DNA of 6,286 nucleotides. Source: JAGLHV01 sp023132075 [NCBI: bacterium] (lineage in GTDB: Bacteria; CBDUZB01; JAGLHV01). The notes beneath the pieces were generated by a model. That model was not told where the DNA came from and searched no databases. It worked only from the letters and a program-made list of their open reading frames with translations. Shown piece by piece: positions 1 through 6,286 of the stretch (position 1 is its first letter; each line of letters begins with the position of its first letter). The position numbers and the translations under genes are program-made. Location: the NCBI GenBank assembly GCA_023132075.1, contig JAGLYT010000098.1, positions 1 through 6,286 on the forward strand, read 5' to 3'.

Positions 1-1265
1 TTATTAAATCCTTTAAAACGAACAACCTGTCCCGAAGCTCGAAAAAGATACTTTTTTGCCTGAATATCTATTGCGGTAACATCTAATATTGCATCAGCCA
101 TTTGACTGGCTAAAAACCGCTGCCATATCAAACTATAAAGTTTAAATTGATTAGAATCTAAATGTTCTTTAATTACCTCCGGAGCTTTAAAAACAGAAGT
201 CGGCCGAATAGCCTCATGTGCTTCTTGTGCTCCTTTACTTTTTGTTTTATAAATTCGTTGCTTTACAGGCAGGTATTCTTTTCCGTATTTTTCGCTAATA
301 TAATCATTTGCTTCTTTTCTTGCAGAAACAGCTACATTCAAAGAATCAGTACGCATATAAGTAATTAGTCCCTCATTACCTTTTTCCCCAAGGCTAATTC
401 CCTCATAAAGTTGTTGTGCTATTACCATCGTGCGTTTAGCAGAAAACGACAATTTCTGCCAAGCTTCCTGCTGCAATGTGCTGGTAGTAAAAGGCGGTAA
501 AGGTCTTTGTTTCTTTTCTTTTTTGTTAATTTTTGAGACTTTATAAATTGCACCGGAAAGATCTTCTGTTATTTCTAACGCTTGCTTTTCATTCGCAATT
601 CCTAATTTATCGTATTTTTTGCCCTGCTTGGCAATTAATAAAGCATTGAATAACTCTTCTTCTTCCTGTTTTTTAAGACTTGCTTTTATTGTCCAGTATT
701 CCTGGGCTTTAAAAGCTCCTATTTCTTTTTCTCTGTCGACAATTAACCGTAAGGCAATTGACTGAACTCTGCCGGCAGAAAGCCCTCTTCTTATTTTTTT
801 AGCTAATAACGGACTTAATTTATATCCAACCAAACGATCTAAAATTCGCCGTGCCTGTTGAGCATTTATTAAATGCATATCAATTTGCCGTGGATTTTTT
901 ACGGCATTTTCTATCGCCTGTTTAGTAATCTCATGAAAAACAATTCGTTTAATTTTTTTAGAAGGAATGCTAATAGATTCTATTAAATGCCAACCGATTG
1001 CTTCTCCTTCTCTATCCTGATCGGTAGCAATATAAACTTTGTCAACATTTTTAACTATTTTTTGCAATTCTTTTATAACCTTCGACTTGCCTTTAATGAT
1101 TTGATAGGTAGGCTGAAAGTTATTTTTAACATCCACCCCTAACTTGCTTGCAGGTAAATCACGAACATGTCCCAATGAGTTTTTTACTATGTAATTGTCT
1201 CCTAAAAATCGATTTATTGTCTTTGCTTTAGTCGGAGATTCTACAATAACCAGAAATTTACTCAA
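1..1265 (-). CDS. topA: DNA topoisomerase I (type IA), N-terminal 421 codons, runs off left edge
   Basis: TopA relaxes negatively supercoiled DNA by cutting one strand through a 5'-phosphotyrosine link. The visible part starts SKFLVIVESPTKAKTI, the typical TOPRIM opening with the acidic Glu9. LGHVRDLP follows, then the metal-binding run TDQDREGEA (Asp82, Asp84, Glu88). The strand-passage core shows RPLPPFTTSTLQQEA, a catalytic Tyr303 in GLITYMRTDS with Arg305 after it, and His350 in EAHEAIRPT. The window ends in RASGQVVRFKGF, so the rest of the core and any C-terminal zinc-finger domains lie outside. The start is TTG at 1265-1263. An in-frame TGA lies only three codons upstream (1277-1275), so no ATG or GTG start is possible there, and SKFLVIVES begins exactly where family members begin. 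The start overlaps the stop of the preceding small gene in TTGA, which suggests translational coupling in a dprA-orf-topA operon. No frameshift or missing catalytic residue is visible. Identification is very secure. Confidence 0.97.
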   Translation of the reverse strand, partial: MSKFLVIVESPTKAKTINRFLGDNYIVKNSLGHVRDLPASKLGVDVKNNFQPTYQIIKGKSKVIKELQKIVKNVDKVYIATDQDREGEAIGWHLIESISIPSKKIKRIVFHEITKQAIENAVKNPRQIDMHLINAQQARRILDRLVGYKLSPLLAKKIRRGLSAGRVQSIALRLIVDREKEIGAFKAQEYWTIKASLKKQEEEELFNALLIAKQGKKYDKLGIANEKQALEITEDLSGAIYKVSKINKKEKKQRPLPPFTTSTLQQEAWQKLSFSAKRTMVIAQQLYEGISLGEKGNEGLITYMRTDSLNVAVSARKEANDYISEKYGKEYLPVKQRIYKTKSKGAQEAHEAIRPTSVFKAPEVIKEHLDSNQFKLYSLIWQRFLASQMADAILDVTAIDIQAKKYLFRASGQVVRFKGFN

Positions 1266-1465
1266 TTTAAAAGCTCACCACTTTCTTTAGTTTTTTTTCT
1301 TTGTTCAATATACCCAATAAGTGTACGAATAAAAACATCTTCCATCTCTTCAGATTCATATCTTTCATTTTCATCAAATCCTTCTTTTTGGTACTCGTAA
1401 AAATCTATTATTCCTTCTGTTTCTTTTTCGAGAAATTTACTTATTTCTTTAGCACGTTTATTCAT
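1262..1465 (-). CDS. Small acidic protein of unknown function between dprA and topA
   Basis: This is a 67-residue protein that I do not recognise. It is highly charged: about 18 Asp/Glu against 12 Lys/Arg, with most acids in the middle (FDENERYESEEMEDVF). It has no signal peptide, membrane segment, cysteine or proline. It looks largely helical, with amphipathic ends (MNKRAKEISKFLEKETEGII and FIRTLIGYIEQRKK), and is probably cytoplasmic. The ATG (1465-1463) follows the dprA TAA with no gap, and AAAGGGG lies six bases before it, a good Shine-Dalgarno. Its TGA overlaps the topA TTG. The tight packing, the good ribosome site and a composition like its neighbours argue for a real gene rather than chance. 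A role linked to topoisomerase or DNA uptake would be a guess from position only. Bacillus, as I recall it, has smf and topA adjacent without such an insert. Confidence 0.75.
   Translation of the reverse strand: MNKRAKEISKFLEKETEGIIDFYEYQKEGFDENERYESEEMEDVFIRTLIGYIEQRKKTKESGELLN
1274..1279 (-). promoter_or_regulatory. Ribosome binding site of topA
   Basis: GGTGAG lies eight bases before the TTG start, inside the last codons of the small upstream gene. It is an imperfect Shine-Dalgarno sequence. A weak site, a TTG start and a four-base overlap with the upstream stop together suggest that topA translation depends partly on ribosomes finishing the upstream gene. This last step is inference. Confidence 0.55.
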
Positions 1466-2584
1466 TTATATCCCCTTTCTAATAAACATTTTACCTGAAA
1501 CTTGTTTTATTAATCCCTTTATCTCCATTAACATTAAAGAAGAAGAAATATCCTTAACCGGCAAATCACATTTTTGGACAATCACATCAATTGGTACAGG
1601 TTCCCACAAAACACAATCATAAATCTTTTGTTCCTTTTGATTTAAAGAACAAATTGGTGTTTGGATTGTTTTGTTGGATTCCTCTCTGCTTTCAATGTTA
1701 AAATTCTTAGAAAAAACCTTTATTTCTTCAATTACATCATTAACGTTTTCCACCAGTTTAGCCCCCTCCTTAATTAAACCATGGGAACCCTGGCTGTATC
1801 TGCTAAATATATTTCCGGGTATAGCAAAAACTTCCCTTCCTTGTTGAAGAGCTAAATTTGCTGTAATCAATGCTCCACTTTTTTCTACGGCCTCTACAAC
1901 AATAGTCCCTAAACTTAATCCACTAATAATTCGATTACGAATAGGGAAATTAGTGCGTTCAGGCAAAGATTCCATTGAAAATTCCGAAACGACCGCTCCT
2001 TGTTGGGAAATAGTATCCCCCAAATCTTTGTTTTCTTTTGGATAAATCATTGATAATCCGTTTCCTAACACAGCAATGGTTCTTCCCCCTCCGGCAAGAG
2101 CTCCTTTATGGGCAAGGGTATCAATTCCCCGGGCTAAGCCACTTATCACGGTTATACCCATTGAGACTAAATCACGGCTTATTTTTTCAGCAACCATTCT
2201 CCCATAAGGCGTTGCTTTGCGCGATCCTACAACCGCAATAGAAAGATCATCTCTAGATAAAAACTCCCCTTTCATGTAGAGAAGGAAAGGAGGATCATAG
2301 ATGGATTTTAAATTAACAGGATAATCACTATCATTAAAAGTGACTATTTTTATTTTATGTTCCTCAATTAATTTTAACTCGGTTTCGATATTAACATTCT
2401 TTAAATTATCCCAAATAGTTCTTGCCCTTCTCTTGCCTATCCCTTCAACATTTTCCAATTCGCTTAAAGAAGATGATACAACATTGGCCGGAGAAAAAAA
2501 ATACTTCATCAATTTTTGAAAACAAATAGGCCCTATTTCAGGGACCATCTTAAGTTTAATCCAGTCTATTTTTTCTCTTTTCAT
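1466..2584 (-). CDS. dprA: DNA-processing protein DprA (Smf), RecA loader in transformation
   Basis: DprA binds incoming single-stranded DNA in the cytoplasm and loads RecA onto it during natural transformation. It is also widespread in species not known to be competent. From the ATG at 2584 the protein has 372 residues, a normal length. An N-terminal helix-hairpin-helix-like region (about 12-62, MVPEIGP and VEGIGKRRA) is followed by a Rossmann-fold core with VGSRKATPYG (GSR at 120-122), SGLARGIDTLAHKGAL (from 148), TIAVLGNGLSMIYPKEN, FPIRNRIISGLS (from 213) and SGALITA (236-242). A winged-helix-like C-terminal domain covers about 318-372. I chose ATG 2584 over an in-frame TTG at 2602 because AGGAA lies six bases before it, and because the predicted transcription start (about 2606) would leave the TTG almost no leader. 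It is the first gene after the promoter at 2613-2641, and its stop touches the next ATG. No lesion is visible. Confidence 0.96.
   Translation of the reverse strand: MKREKIDWIKLKMVPEIGPICFQKLMKYFFSPANVVSSSLSELENVEGIGKRRARTIWDNLKNVNIETELKLIEEHKIKIVTFNDSDYPVNLKSIYDPPFLLYMKGEFLSRDDLSIAVVGSRKATPYGRMVAEKISRDLVSMGITVISGLARGIDTLAHKGALAGGGRTIAVLGNGLSMIYPKENKDLGDTISQQGAVVSEFSMESLPERTNFPIRNRIISGLSLGTIVVEAVEKSGALITANLALQQGREVFAIPGNIFSRYSQGSHGLIKEGAKLVENVNDVIEEIKVFSKNFNIESREESNKTIQTPICSLNQKEQKIYDCVLWEPVPIDVIVQKCDLPVKDISSSLMLMEIKGLIKQVSGKMFIRKGI
1472..1478 (-). promoter_or_regulatory. Ribosome binding site of the 67-aa gene
   Basis: AAAGGGG sits six bases upstream of the ATG at 1465, within the last codons of dprA. 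It is the strongest Shine-Dalgarno in the dprA-topA cluster and is main support that the small frame is translated. Confidence 0.65.
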
Positions 2585-2590
2585 TTCATT

Positions 2591-2595
2591 TTCCT
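2591..2595 (-). promoter_or_regulatory. Ribosome binding site of dprA that decides its start
   Basis: AGGAA lies six bases before the ATG at 2584-2582. The alternative TTG at 2602 has only A/T-rich sequence before it and no Shine-Dalgarno. The site therefore favours the 372-residue form over the 378-residue form. Confidence 0.6.
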
Positions 2596-2612
2596 GAAAC
2601 AAAATTTTTTCA

Positions 2613-2641
2613 ATAATATAAAGATTCTCTTAAAAAGTCAA
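2613..2641 (-). promoter_or_regulatory. Sigma-70-type promoter for the dprA-orf-topA operon
   Basis: The -35 box is TTGACT (2641-2636, five of six matches to TTGACA). The -10 box is TATTAT (2618-2613, five of six to TATAAT). The spacer is exactly 17 bases. Transcription should begin near 2606, giving a leader of about 22 bases before the dprA ATG with room for the AGGAA ribosome site. No operator-like inverted repeat is seen over it, so constitutive vegetative transcription is the simplest reading. Confidence 0.7.
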
Positions 2642-2720
2642 GAAAATAAAGACAAAATTTTTAATATTAAACAATATGAACTGCTAAAAAACAAAGTAAA
2701 ACATTGATTAACTTCAAAGT

Positions 2721-3315
2721 TTAATTTAACATCTTTTCCATAAATAAAAACATCGTTATAATTTTTAATATCTTTTTACAACTATTATCAGACATACATT
2801 CTAAAGTTAATGCGGGATGAAAAGGAAAAGAAATATCTTTATAATATTCAAGAGGCAACCGGGGATAAATAGCCCCACAACAAAGGAAATCCACTACCTT
2901 TAAAAACATGGTAATATGCCCAAAAATGAAAACAAGGATTTATTTGTACTCCCGGCTTAGTATTTATATTTAGAGGAAGAATGATTTGATTTTTCAGTAT
3001 TTTTTGCATGGGAAAAAAATATTTTTTCATTCCTTTATTAATTATGAGATAAAACCCGCTTATATGCATTATCCAGAAAACAAACAAAAGAACCATGACA
3101 ATTATCCAAACAGAAGACAACACATTTTTTTTTAAATTGCGCAACTCAATTATTGCCGGAAATAAAACAGTAATTACTAAAAACAAAAAAAGAGGAGGAA
3201 ATTTAACTAACCAGACAGGCAAAAGCAAAAAAACAATTAAACCGATACCACGGATAATAAAAAAAAATCAACGGACAATATTTTTTTGTGTTTTATTTTT
3301 TACATTCCGTTTATT
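2721..3315 (-). pseudogene. Probable decayed gene for a small membrane protein
   Basis: I do not recognise the family. The longest open stretch (3267-2848, first usable start TTG 3228) encodes about three hydrophobic segments: IGLIVFLLLPVWLV, PPLFLFLVITVLFPAII and SVWIIVMVLLFVFWIMHISG. Short basic loops (ELRNLKKN, NKGMKKYF) separate or follow them, an arrangement expected of a real inner-membrane protein. It looks broken in two places. Upstream, the same frame continues as a basic leader (NKRNVKNKTQKNIVR, 3315-3271) that is cut off by TGA at 3270-3268. Downstream, the frame ends at 2848-2850 after GYLSPVAS, while an overlapping frame (2909-2721) carries a plausible soluble tail (IYPRLPLEYYKDISFPFHPA). 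That fits a frameshift near 2860-2880. No Shine-Dalgarno precedes TTG 3228. Alternatives are a short intact 126-aa membrane protein (2848-3228), sequencing error in the homopolymers, or plain noncoding DNA. The coding strand is inferred from the hydrophobic pattern. Confidence 0.35.
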
Positions 3316-3343
3316 TTAAATATACCGTTACTCCAAAAATTAT

Positions 3344-6286
3344 TTAAGCAGTAACCAATTTTTCTTCCTGACGAAGTTTGACAGAAATAAATTTAGAAAC
3401 ACCGAATTCTTCCATAGTAATACCGTACAAGGCATCAGCTACTTCCATTGTTTTCTTATTATGGGTAATTATACTAAATTGAGTTTGCGAGGAAAAATCT
3501 TTTAGTAAACGAACAAAACGGACTAAATTAGCATCATCAAGGGGAGCATCTACTTCATCAAAAACACAAAAAGGAGAAGGTTTTACCAAATAAAAAGCAA
3601 ATAAAAGGGCAATTGCGGTCAATGCCTTTTCTCCCCCCGATAAAAGTGAAAGATTTTGCAATTTTTTACCCGGGGGTTGTACAATAATGTCTATTCCCGA
3701 TTCCAAAATATCATTTTCGTCGGTCAAAAGTAAATCTGCCTGTCCCCCTTCAAATAAACTCTTAAACACTTCTTGGAAGTGTCCACGAATTTTTTCAAAA
3801 ACATCCTTAAAACTGTTTTTGGTAGTAGCATCGACTTTGGTTATTACCTGACGTAAATCTTCTTTTGCCTTTAACAGATCCTCCTGCTGTTTATTTAAAA
3901 AATTCCATCTTTCCTGTAAACGGTTATATTCTTCCGGTGCGGCCAAATTTACCATACCTAAAGATTCTACTTTTCGTTTTAAATTTTCAATTTCTGATTC
4001 CGGAATTTCTGCCTCCGGACAATAAGTGTCTGCCTCATCTCTGCTTAGACTATATTCTTTTTCAAATTTGTCCTCTATTGCTCCGGTTTCCATTTGAATA
4101 CGCATAACCTGTAATTCAACTTGATGTGATTGTTCCCTGTTTTTATTTAAAGCCCCTCTAAAAGACTTTAAATCTTCCTCTTCTTTTTTCAACTGTTGAG
4201 TAATTTCAAACTTTGCAGACTGAATATCCTTTAGTTTCTCATTCAATAAATCTTTTTCTTTATAAAAGTGCTCTATTTTTCCATCTTCTACTACTTTTGT
4301 CCCTTCTAATTCTTTTTTCCGTTTATCAAAATAATCAAATTCGTTTTTCTTGTTTTTAATTTGATTTTCCAACAGGGTTTCTTCTAATTTAAATCTTTTT
4401 ATGTCTTTTTTTAAATTTTCCAGCCTTTCAACATTTCTGGAAACTTCTGTTTTCAACAGAATCATTTCTTCCTGCAAGGATTTATGAAGATTTTTCTTTT
4501 TTTCTAAATTTTCCTCTATTGATTTTGTGTTTTCTTCTATTTCTTTTTCTTTTCTTTCATATTTAGAAAATTCCTGTCTCAATTCTCCAAGCAAATTTTC
4601 ATTATTTAAAATTTCTTTATCCAGATTTTCTTTTTCCCGTAAAATAGTCTCTATGTCCGCTAAAAGAAATTTTTGTTCTTTATCTTTTTGTTCTTTATCT
4701 TTTTGGAGGCCGGCGAGAATTATCTTTTCTTCTTCTATTTCAGGCAATTTGTTTTGCTCAAAAAATAATGTATCGTCTATTTGTTTAGAAATATTTATCA
4801 TTTTATCCAATAAAATATTTATTTCTTCTAATTTTTTCTCTGTTTCGTCAGGATTATACCCGTGAATGTTTTCTCGAAGACTTACCAGTGCATCCTTTAA
4901 TTTGAGCATCAAATTTTTAGATTCACCGGATGCAAAATCTTTGTCTTTTTTATCAATCAGCATTGACTTTTTTTGTTCTTCAAAAAACTCTAATTTTTTT
5001 TCTTTTTCACCAATTAATTGCTGAATTTTATTCTTTTCCTGTTCTATTAACTGCTTTTGCTCTTCTTTTCTTCTTTTTTCTATTAATAGTTTTTCTTTTT
5101 TTGTTTTAAAATTTTCCAGATATACTTCCGAAGCGGAAATTTTGTTTCTTATTTTTGATTTTTGGGTTAATAAATTTATTATTTCTTCTTTGCCAGCTCT
5201 AAAGCTATTATCTAATTCTTTTAACTGTTCTTCTGCCTTTTTATAACTTTCTTCTTTTTGAGAATCTTTTTCCCCTTCCGTTGAAGTTTTTCCCTGATAA
5301 AAATTAAAATCTTCTTCTGTCTTTTTTAAGGAGGCAAATGAATTTGTTAATCTTTCCTCCATTTCTTTAATTTCTGTTTCATTATTCTTTTTTCTCAAAA
5401 GCAGCTCTTCCTGTTGTGCCTGATGTGACTTAACCTTGTCCTCCAAATGAATAATTTCCGAAGATTTATTGAAAACTTCCTGCTGAACGCGCAATATGTT
5501 TTTTTCCCTATCGGTTAACTCCGTTTGCAAAGAAACGATACCGGCTTCTTTTTGAGTCATTTTCGCATTAATTCCTTGAGTTTCCTGGGTGAAACTTTGA
5601 AGCCCCTCTTCTTCTTCTTTGAGTTGTTGTTCAAGTTTTTTTAGGTTTTGCATTAAAAATCCAACTTCGACTTTTTTTAATTCTTCCTTATGTTTTTGAA
5701 ATTGACGGGCTTTTCGCGATTGATAATCCAAAGAACCAATTTGTCTTTTAACTTCGCTCATTATATCCTGCAAACGGATAAGATTCTGCTCTGTTTTATC
5801 TAATTTTCGCAATGCTTCTTCTTTGCGTGATTTATACTTGGTAACCCCTGCCGCTTCTTCAAAAATAAATCGTCTTTCCTCCGGTTTGGCATTGATAATA
5901 AATTCTACCTTGCCTTGCTCAATTAAGGAATAACTATCTACACCCATGCCTGTATCCATAAACAATTCAACAATATCCTTTAATCGACAACGATTTTTAT
6001 TAATATAATATTCGCTTTCACCTGAACGAAACAAACGACGCATAATGTTTACTTCTTTGTAATCAACAGGTAAAACATTTTGGGAATTATCCAGGGTAAG
6101 AGACACTTCTGCCATACTCAAAGGCTTCCTGGTGCGAGAACCATTGAAAATTACATCTTCCATCCGTTTTCCCCGCAATTGATGGGTGCTTTGTTCTCCC
6201 ATTACCCATTTTATTGCATCTACTACATTTGTCTTCCCGCAACCATTAGGACCAACAATTGCAGTAATACCCGATTCAAATTCTAT
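3344..6286 (-). CDS. smc: Chromosome segregation ATPase SMC, apparently hingeless, N-terminus off right edge
   Basis: SMC is the ATPase of the condensin-like complex (usually with ScpA and ScpB) that extrudes DNA loops and helps separate chromosomes. The frame is open to the right edge and gives 980 residues. About 20-25 are missing, because the first visible residues IEFESGITAIVG correspond to about position 22 in relatives. Numbered from the edge: Walker A GPNGCGKTN at 12-20, the Q-loop region SLIEQGKVE near 120-128, FIFEEAAGVTKYKSRK at about 140-155, coiled coil from about 190 to 770, ABC signature LSGGEK at 882-887, Walker B CVFDEVDAPLDD with Asp910 and Glu911, and the switch histidine in ITHNK at 942. 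Both head halves are intact, so it should be an active ATPase. What is odd is the length: about 1,000 residues instead of about 1,150-1,190, with no hinge-domain sequence between the coils. No CxxC zinc hook is present, so it is not Rad50/SbcC. The stop is TAA at 3346-3344. Confidence 0.96.
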   Translation of the reverse strand: MEFESGITAIVGPNGCGKTNVVDAIKWVMGEQSTHQLRGKRMEDVIFNGSRTRKPLSMAEVSLTLDNSQNVLPVDYKEVNIMRRLFRSGESEYYINKNRCRLKDIVELFMDTGMGVDSYSLIEQGKVEFIINAKPEERRFIFEEAAGVTKYKSRKEEALRKLDKTEQNLIRLQDIMSEVKRQIGSLDYQSRKARQFQKHKEELKKVEVGFLMQNLKKLEQQLKEEEEGLQSFTQETQGINAKMTQKEAGIVSLQTELTDREKNILRVQQEVFNKSSEIIHLEDKVKSHQAQQEELLLRKKNNETEIKEMEERLTNSFASLKKTEEDFNFYQGKTSTEGEKDSQKEESYKKAEEQLKELDNSFRAGKEEIINLLTQKSKIRNKISASEVYLENFKTKKEKLLIEKRRKEEQKQLIEQEKNKIQQLIGEKEKKLEFFEEQKKSMLIDKKDKDFASGESKNLMLKLKDALVSLRENIHGYNPDETEKKLEEINILLDKMINISKQIDDTLFFEQNKLPEIEEEKIILAGLQKDKEQKDKEQKFLLADIETILREKENLDKEILNNENLLGELRQEFSKYERKEKEIEENTKSIEENLEKKKNLHKSLQEEMILLKTEVSRNVERLENLKKDIKRFKLEETLLENQIKNKKNEFDYFDKRKKELEGTKVVEDGKIEHFYKEKDLLNEKLKDIQSAKFEITQQLKKEEEDLKSFRGALNKNREQSHQVELQVMRIQMETGAIEDKFEKEYSLSRDEADTYCPEAEIPESEIENLKRKVESLGMVNLAAPEEYNRLQERWNFLNKQQEDLLKAKEDLRQVITKVDATTKNSFKDVFEKIRGHFQEVFKSLFEGGQADLLLTDENDILESGIDIIVQPPGKKLQNLSLLSGGEKALTAIALLFAFYLVKPSPFCVFDEVDAPLDDANLVRFVRLLKDFSSQTQFSIITHNKKTMEVADALYGITMEEFGVSKFISVKLRQEEKLVTA
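4670..4705 (-). repeat. Two-copy 15-base tandem repeat inside the SMC coiled coil
   Basis: A perfect 15-base period covers 36 bases and encodes KDKEQ twice (visible residues 529-538). The unit is in frame, but five residues is not a multiple of the coiled-coil heptad, so each copy shifts the heptad phase. It looks like a recent slippage duplication tolerated in a flexible part of the arm. Confidence 0.8.
4832..4954 (-). other. Central break in the SMC coiled coil where a hinge would be expected
   Basis: This part of smc encodes visible residues about 445-485: a stretch with FASGES, then a short amphipathic helix, then HGYNPDE, after which heptad-like Glu/Lys-rich sequence resumes. It lies almost exactly midway between the N-terminal head (ending near residue 190) and the C-terminal head (starting near 770). 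It is the clearest candidate for the turn joining two antiparallel arms. A normal hinge is about 120-150 residues with several conserved glycines and beta strands. Only about 40 non-heptad residues exist here. Confidence 0.5.

Larger units (their letters stand above)
2585..3343. other. Long gap between smc and dprA without an intact gene
   Basis: Roughly 760 bases separate the smc stop from the dprA start, unlike the zero-length gaps further left. The left 120 bases hold the dprA promoter and leader. The middle holds the suspected broken membrane-protein gene. The right 30-70 bases next to smc show no recognisable signal, and I found no stem-loop followed by a T run on the minus strand that would serve as an smc terminator. 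The stretch is very AT-rich and contains two 9-base homopolymers (3125-3133 and 3259-3267). No tRNA, riboswitch, insertion sequence or direct-repeat array is visible. Confidence 0.6.

Noticed and set aside
1301-1498. Plus-strand 65-codon frame opposite the small gene
   Set aside because: It is a Phe-rich shadow crossing the dprA/small-gene boundary, without a ribosome site. The minus-strand frame has a better start and context.
2585-2602. Extra N-terminal six codons of dprA from TTG 2602
   Set aside because: It has no Shine-Dalgarno, lies only about four bases from the predicted transcription start, and a better ATG with AGGAA is six codons downstream.
2710-2721. AACTTCAAAGTT near-palindrome as an operator or terminator
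   Set aside because: The arms are five bases with a two-base centre, it lies about 70 bases upstream of the -35 box, and such A/T palindromes are expected by chance here.
2861-2876. GGGG/CCCC inverted repeat as a terminator
   Set aside because: The stem is only four base pairs with an eight-base loop, and no T run follows on either strand.
3095-3319. Plus-strand 74-codon Lys/Asn-rich frame
   Set aside because: It is the expected complement of a minus-strand hydrophobic frame, has no good Shine-Dalgarno, and stands opposite to all other genes. Its protein looks like translated A-rich sequence.
4527-4865. Plus-strand 112-codon Ser/Phe-rich frame inside smc
   Set aside because: It is a shadow of the Glu/Lys-rich coiled-coil sequence on the opposite strand. 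The smc frame is intact and clearly coding here.
3344-6286. Rad50/SbcC or RecN instead of SMC
   Set aside because: There is no CxxC zinc hook. The wording of the heads (RGKRMEDVIFNG, DEVDAPLDDANL, ITHNKKTME) is that of SMC, and RecN is much shorter.
1-6286. CRISPR array, tRNA/rRNA, insertion sequence, prophage or defence system
   Set aside because: I found no spaced repeats, RNA-gene signatures, transposase motifs or terminal inverted repeats. The recognisable genes are all chromosomal housekeeping genes.

Overview
The window is AT-rich bacterial DNA. Every gene I can support is on the minus strand, so transcription runs from right to left. It holds three housekeeping genes of DNA maintenance: a partial smc at the right edge, a complete dprA, and a partial topA at the left edge. 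A 67-codon gene of unknown function sits tightly between dprA and topA.

Layout from right to left: (1) 3344-6286, smc, missing about 20 N-terminal residues beyond the right edge. (2) 2585-3343, about 760 bases with no convincing intact gene. Most of it looks like a decayed gene for a small membrane protein, and its left end holds a very good sigma-70-type promoter (TTGACT, 17 bases, TATTAT). (3) 1466-2584, dprA. (4) 1262-1465, the unknown acidic 67-aa protein. (5) 1-1265, the first 421 codons of topA, starting at TTG. Genes 3 to 5 have no spacers: the dprA stop abuts the small gene's ATG, and the small gene's TGA overlaps the topA TTG by four bases (TTGA). They look like one translationally coupled operon driven by the promoter at 2613-2641.

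The most notable observation is in smc. Both ATPase halves are textbook, but the protein is about 1,000 residues, against about 1,150-1,190 for usual bacterial SMCs. The globular hinge normally found between the two coiled-coil arms appears to be absent. The arms are nearly equal in length and meet at a short Gly/Pro-containing break (around GYNPDE).

The organism is not certain. dprA next to topA is a common arrangement, known for example from Bacillus (smf-topA). The SMC head wording (GPNGCGKTN, RLFRSGESEYYINKN, FIFEEAAGVTKYKSRKEEAL) reminds me of low-GC candidate-phylum lineages such as Omnitrophota as much as of Firmicutes. This is an impression from memory, not a search result. Functionally the region is ordinary chromosome maintenance: SMC organises chromosomes, TopA removes negative supercoils, and DprA loads RecA on incoming single-stranded DNA.
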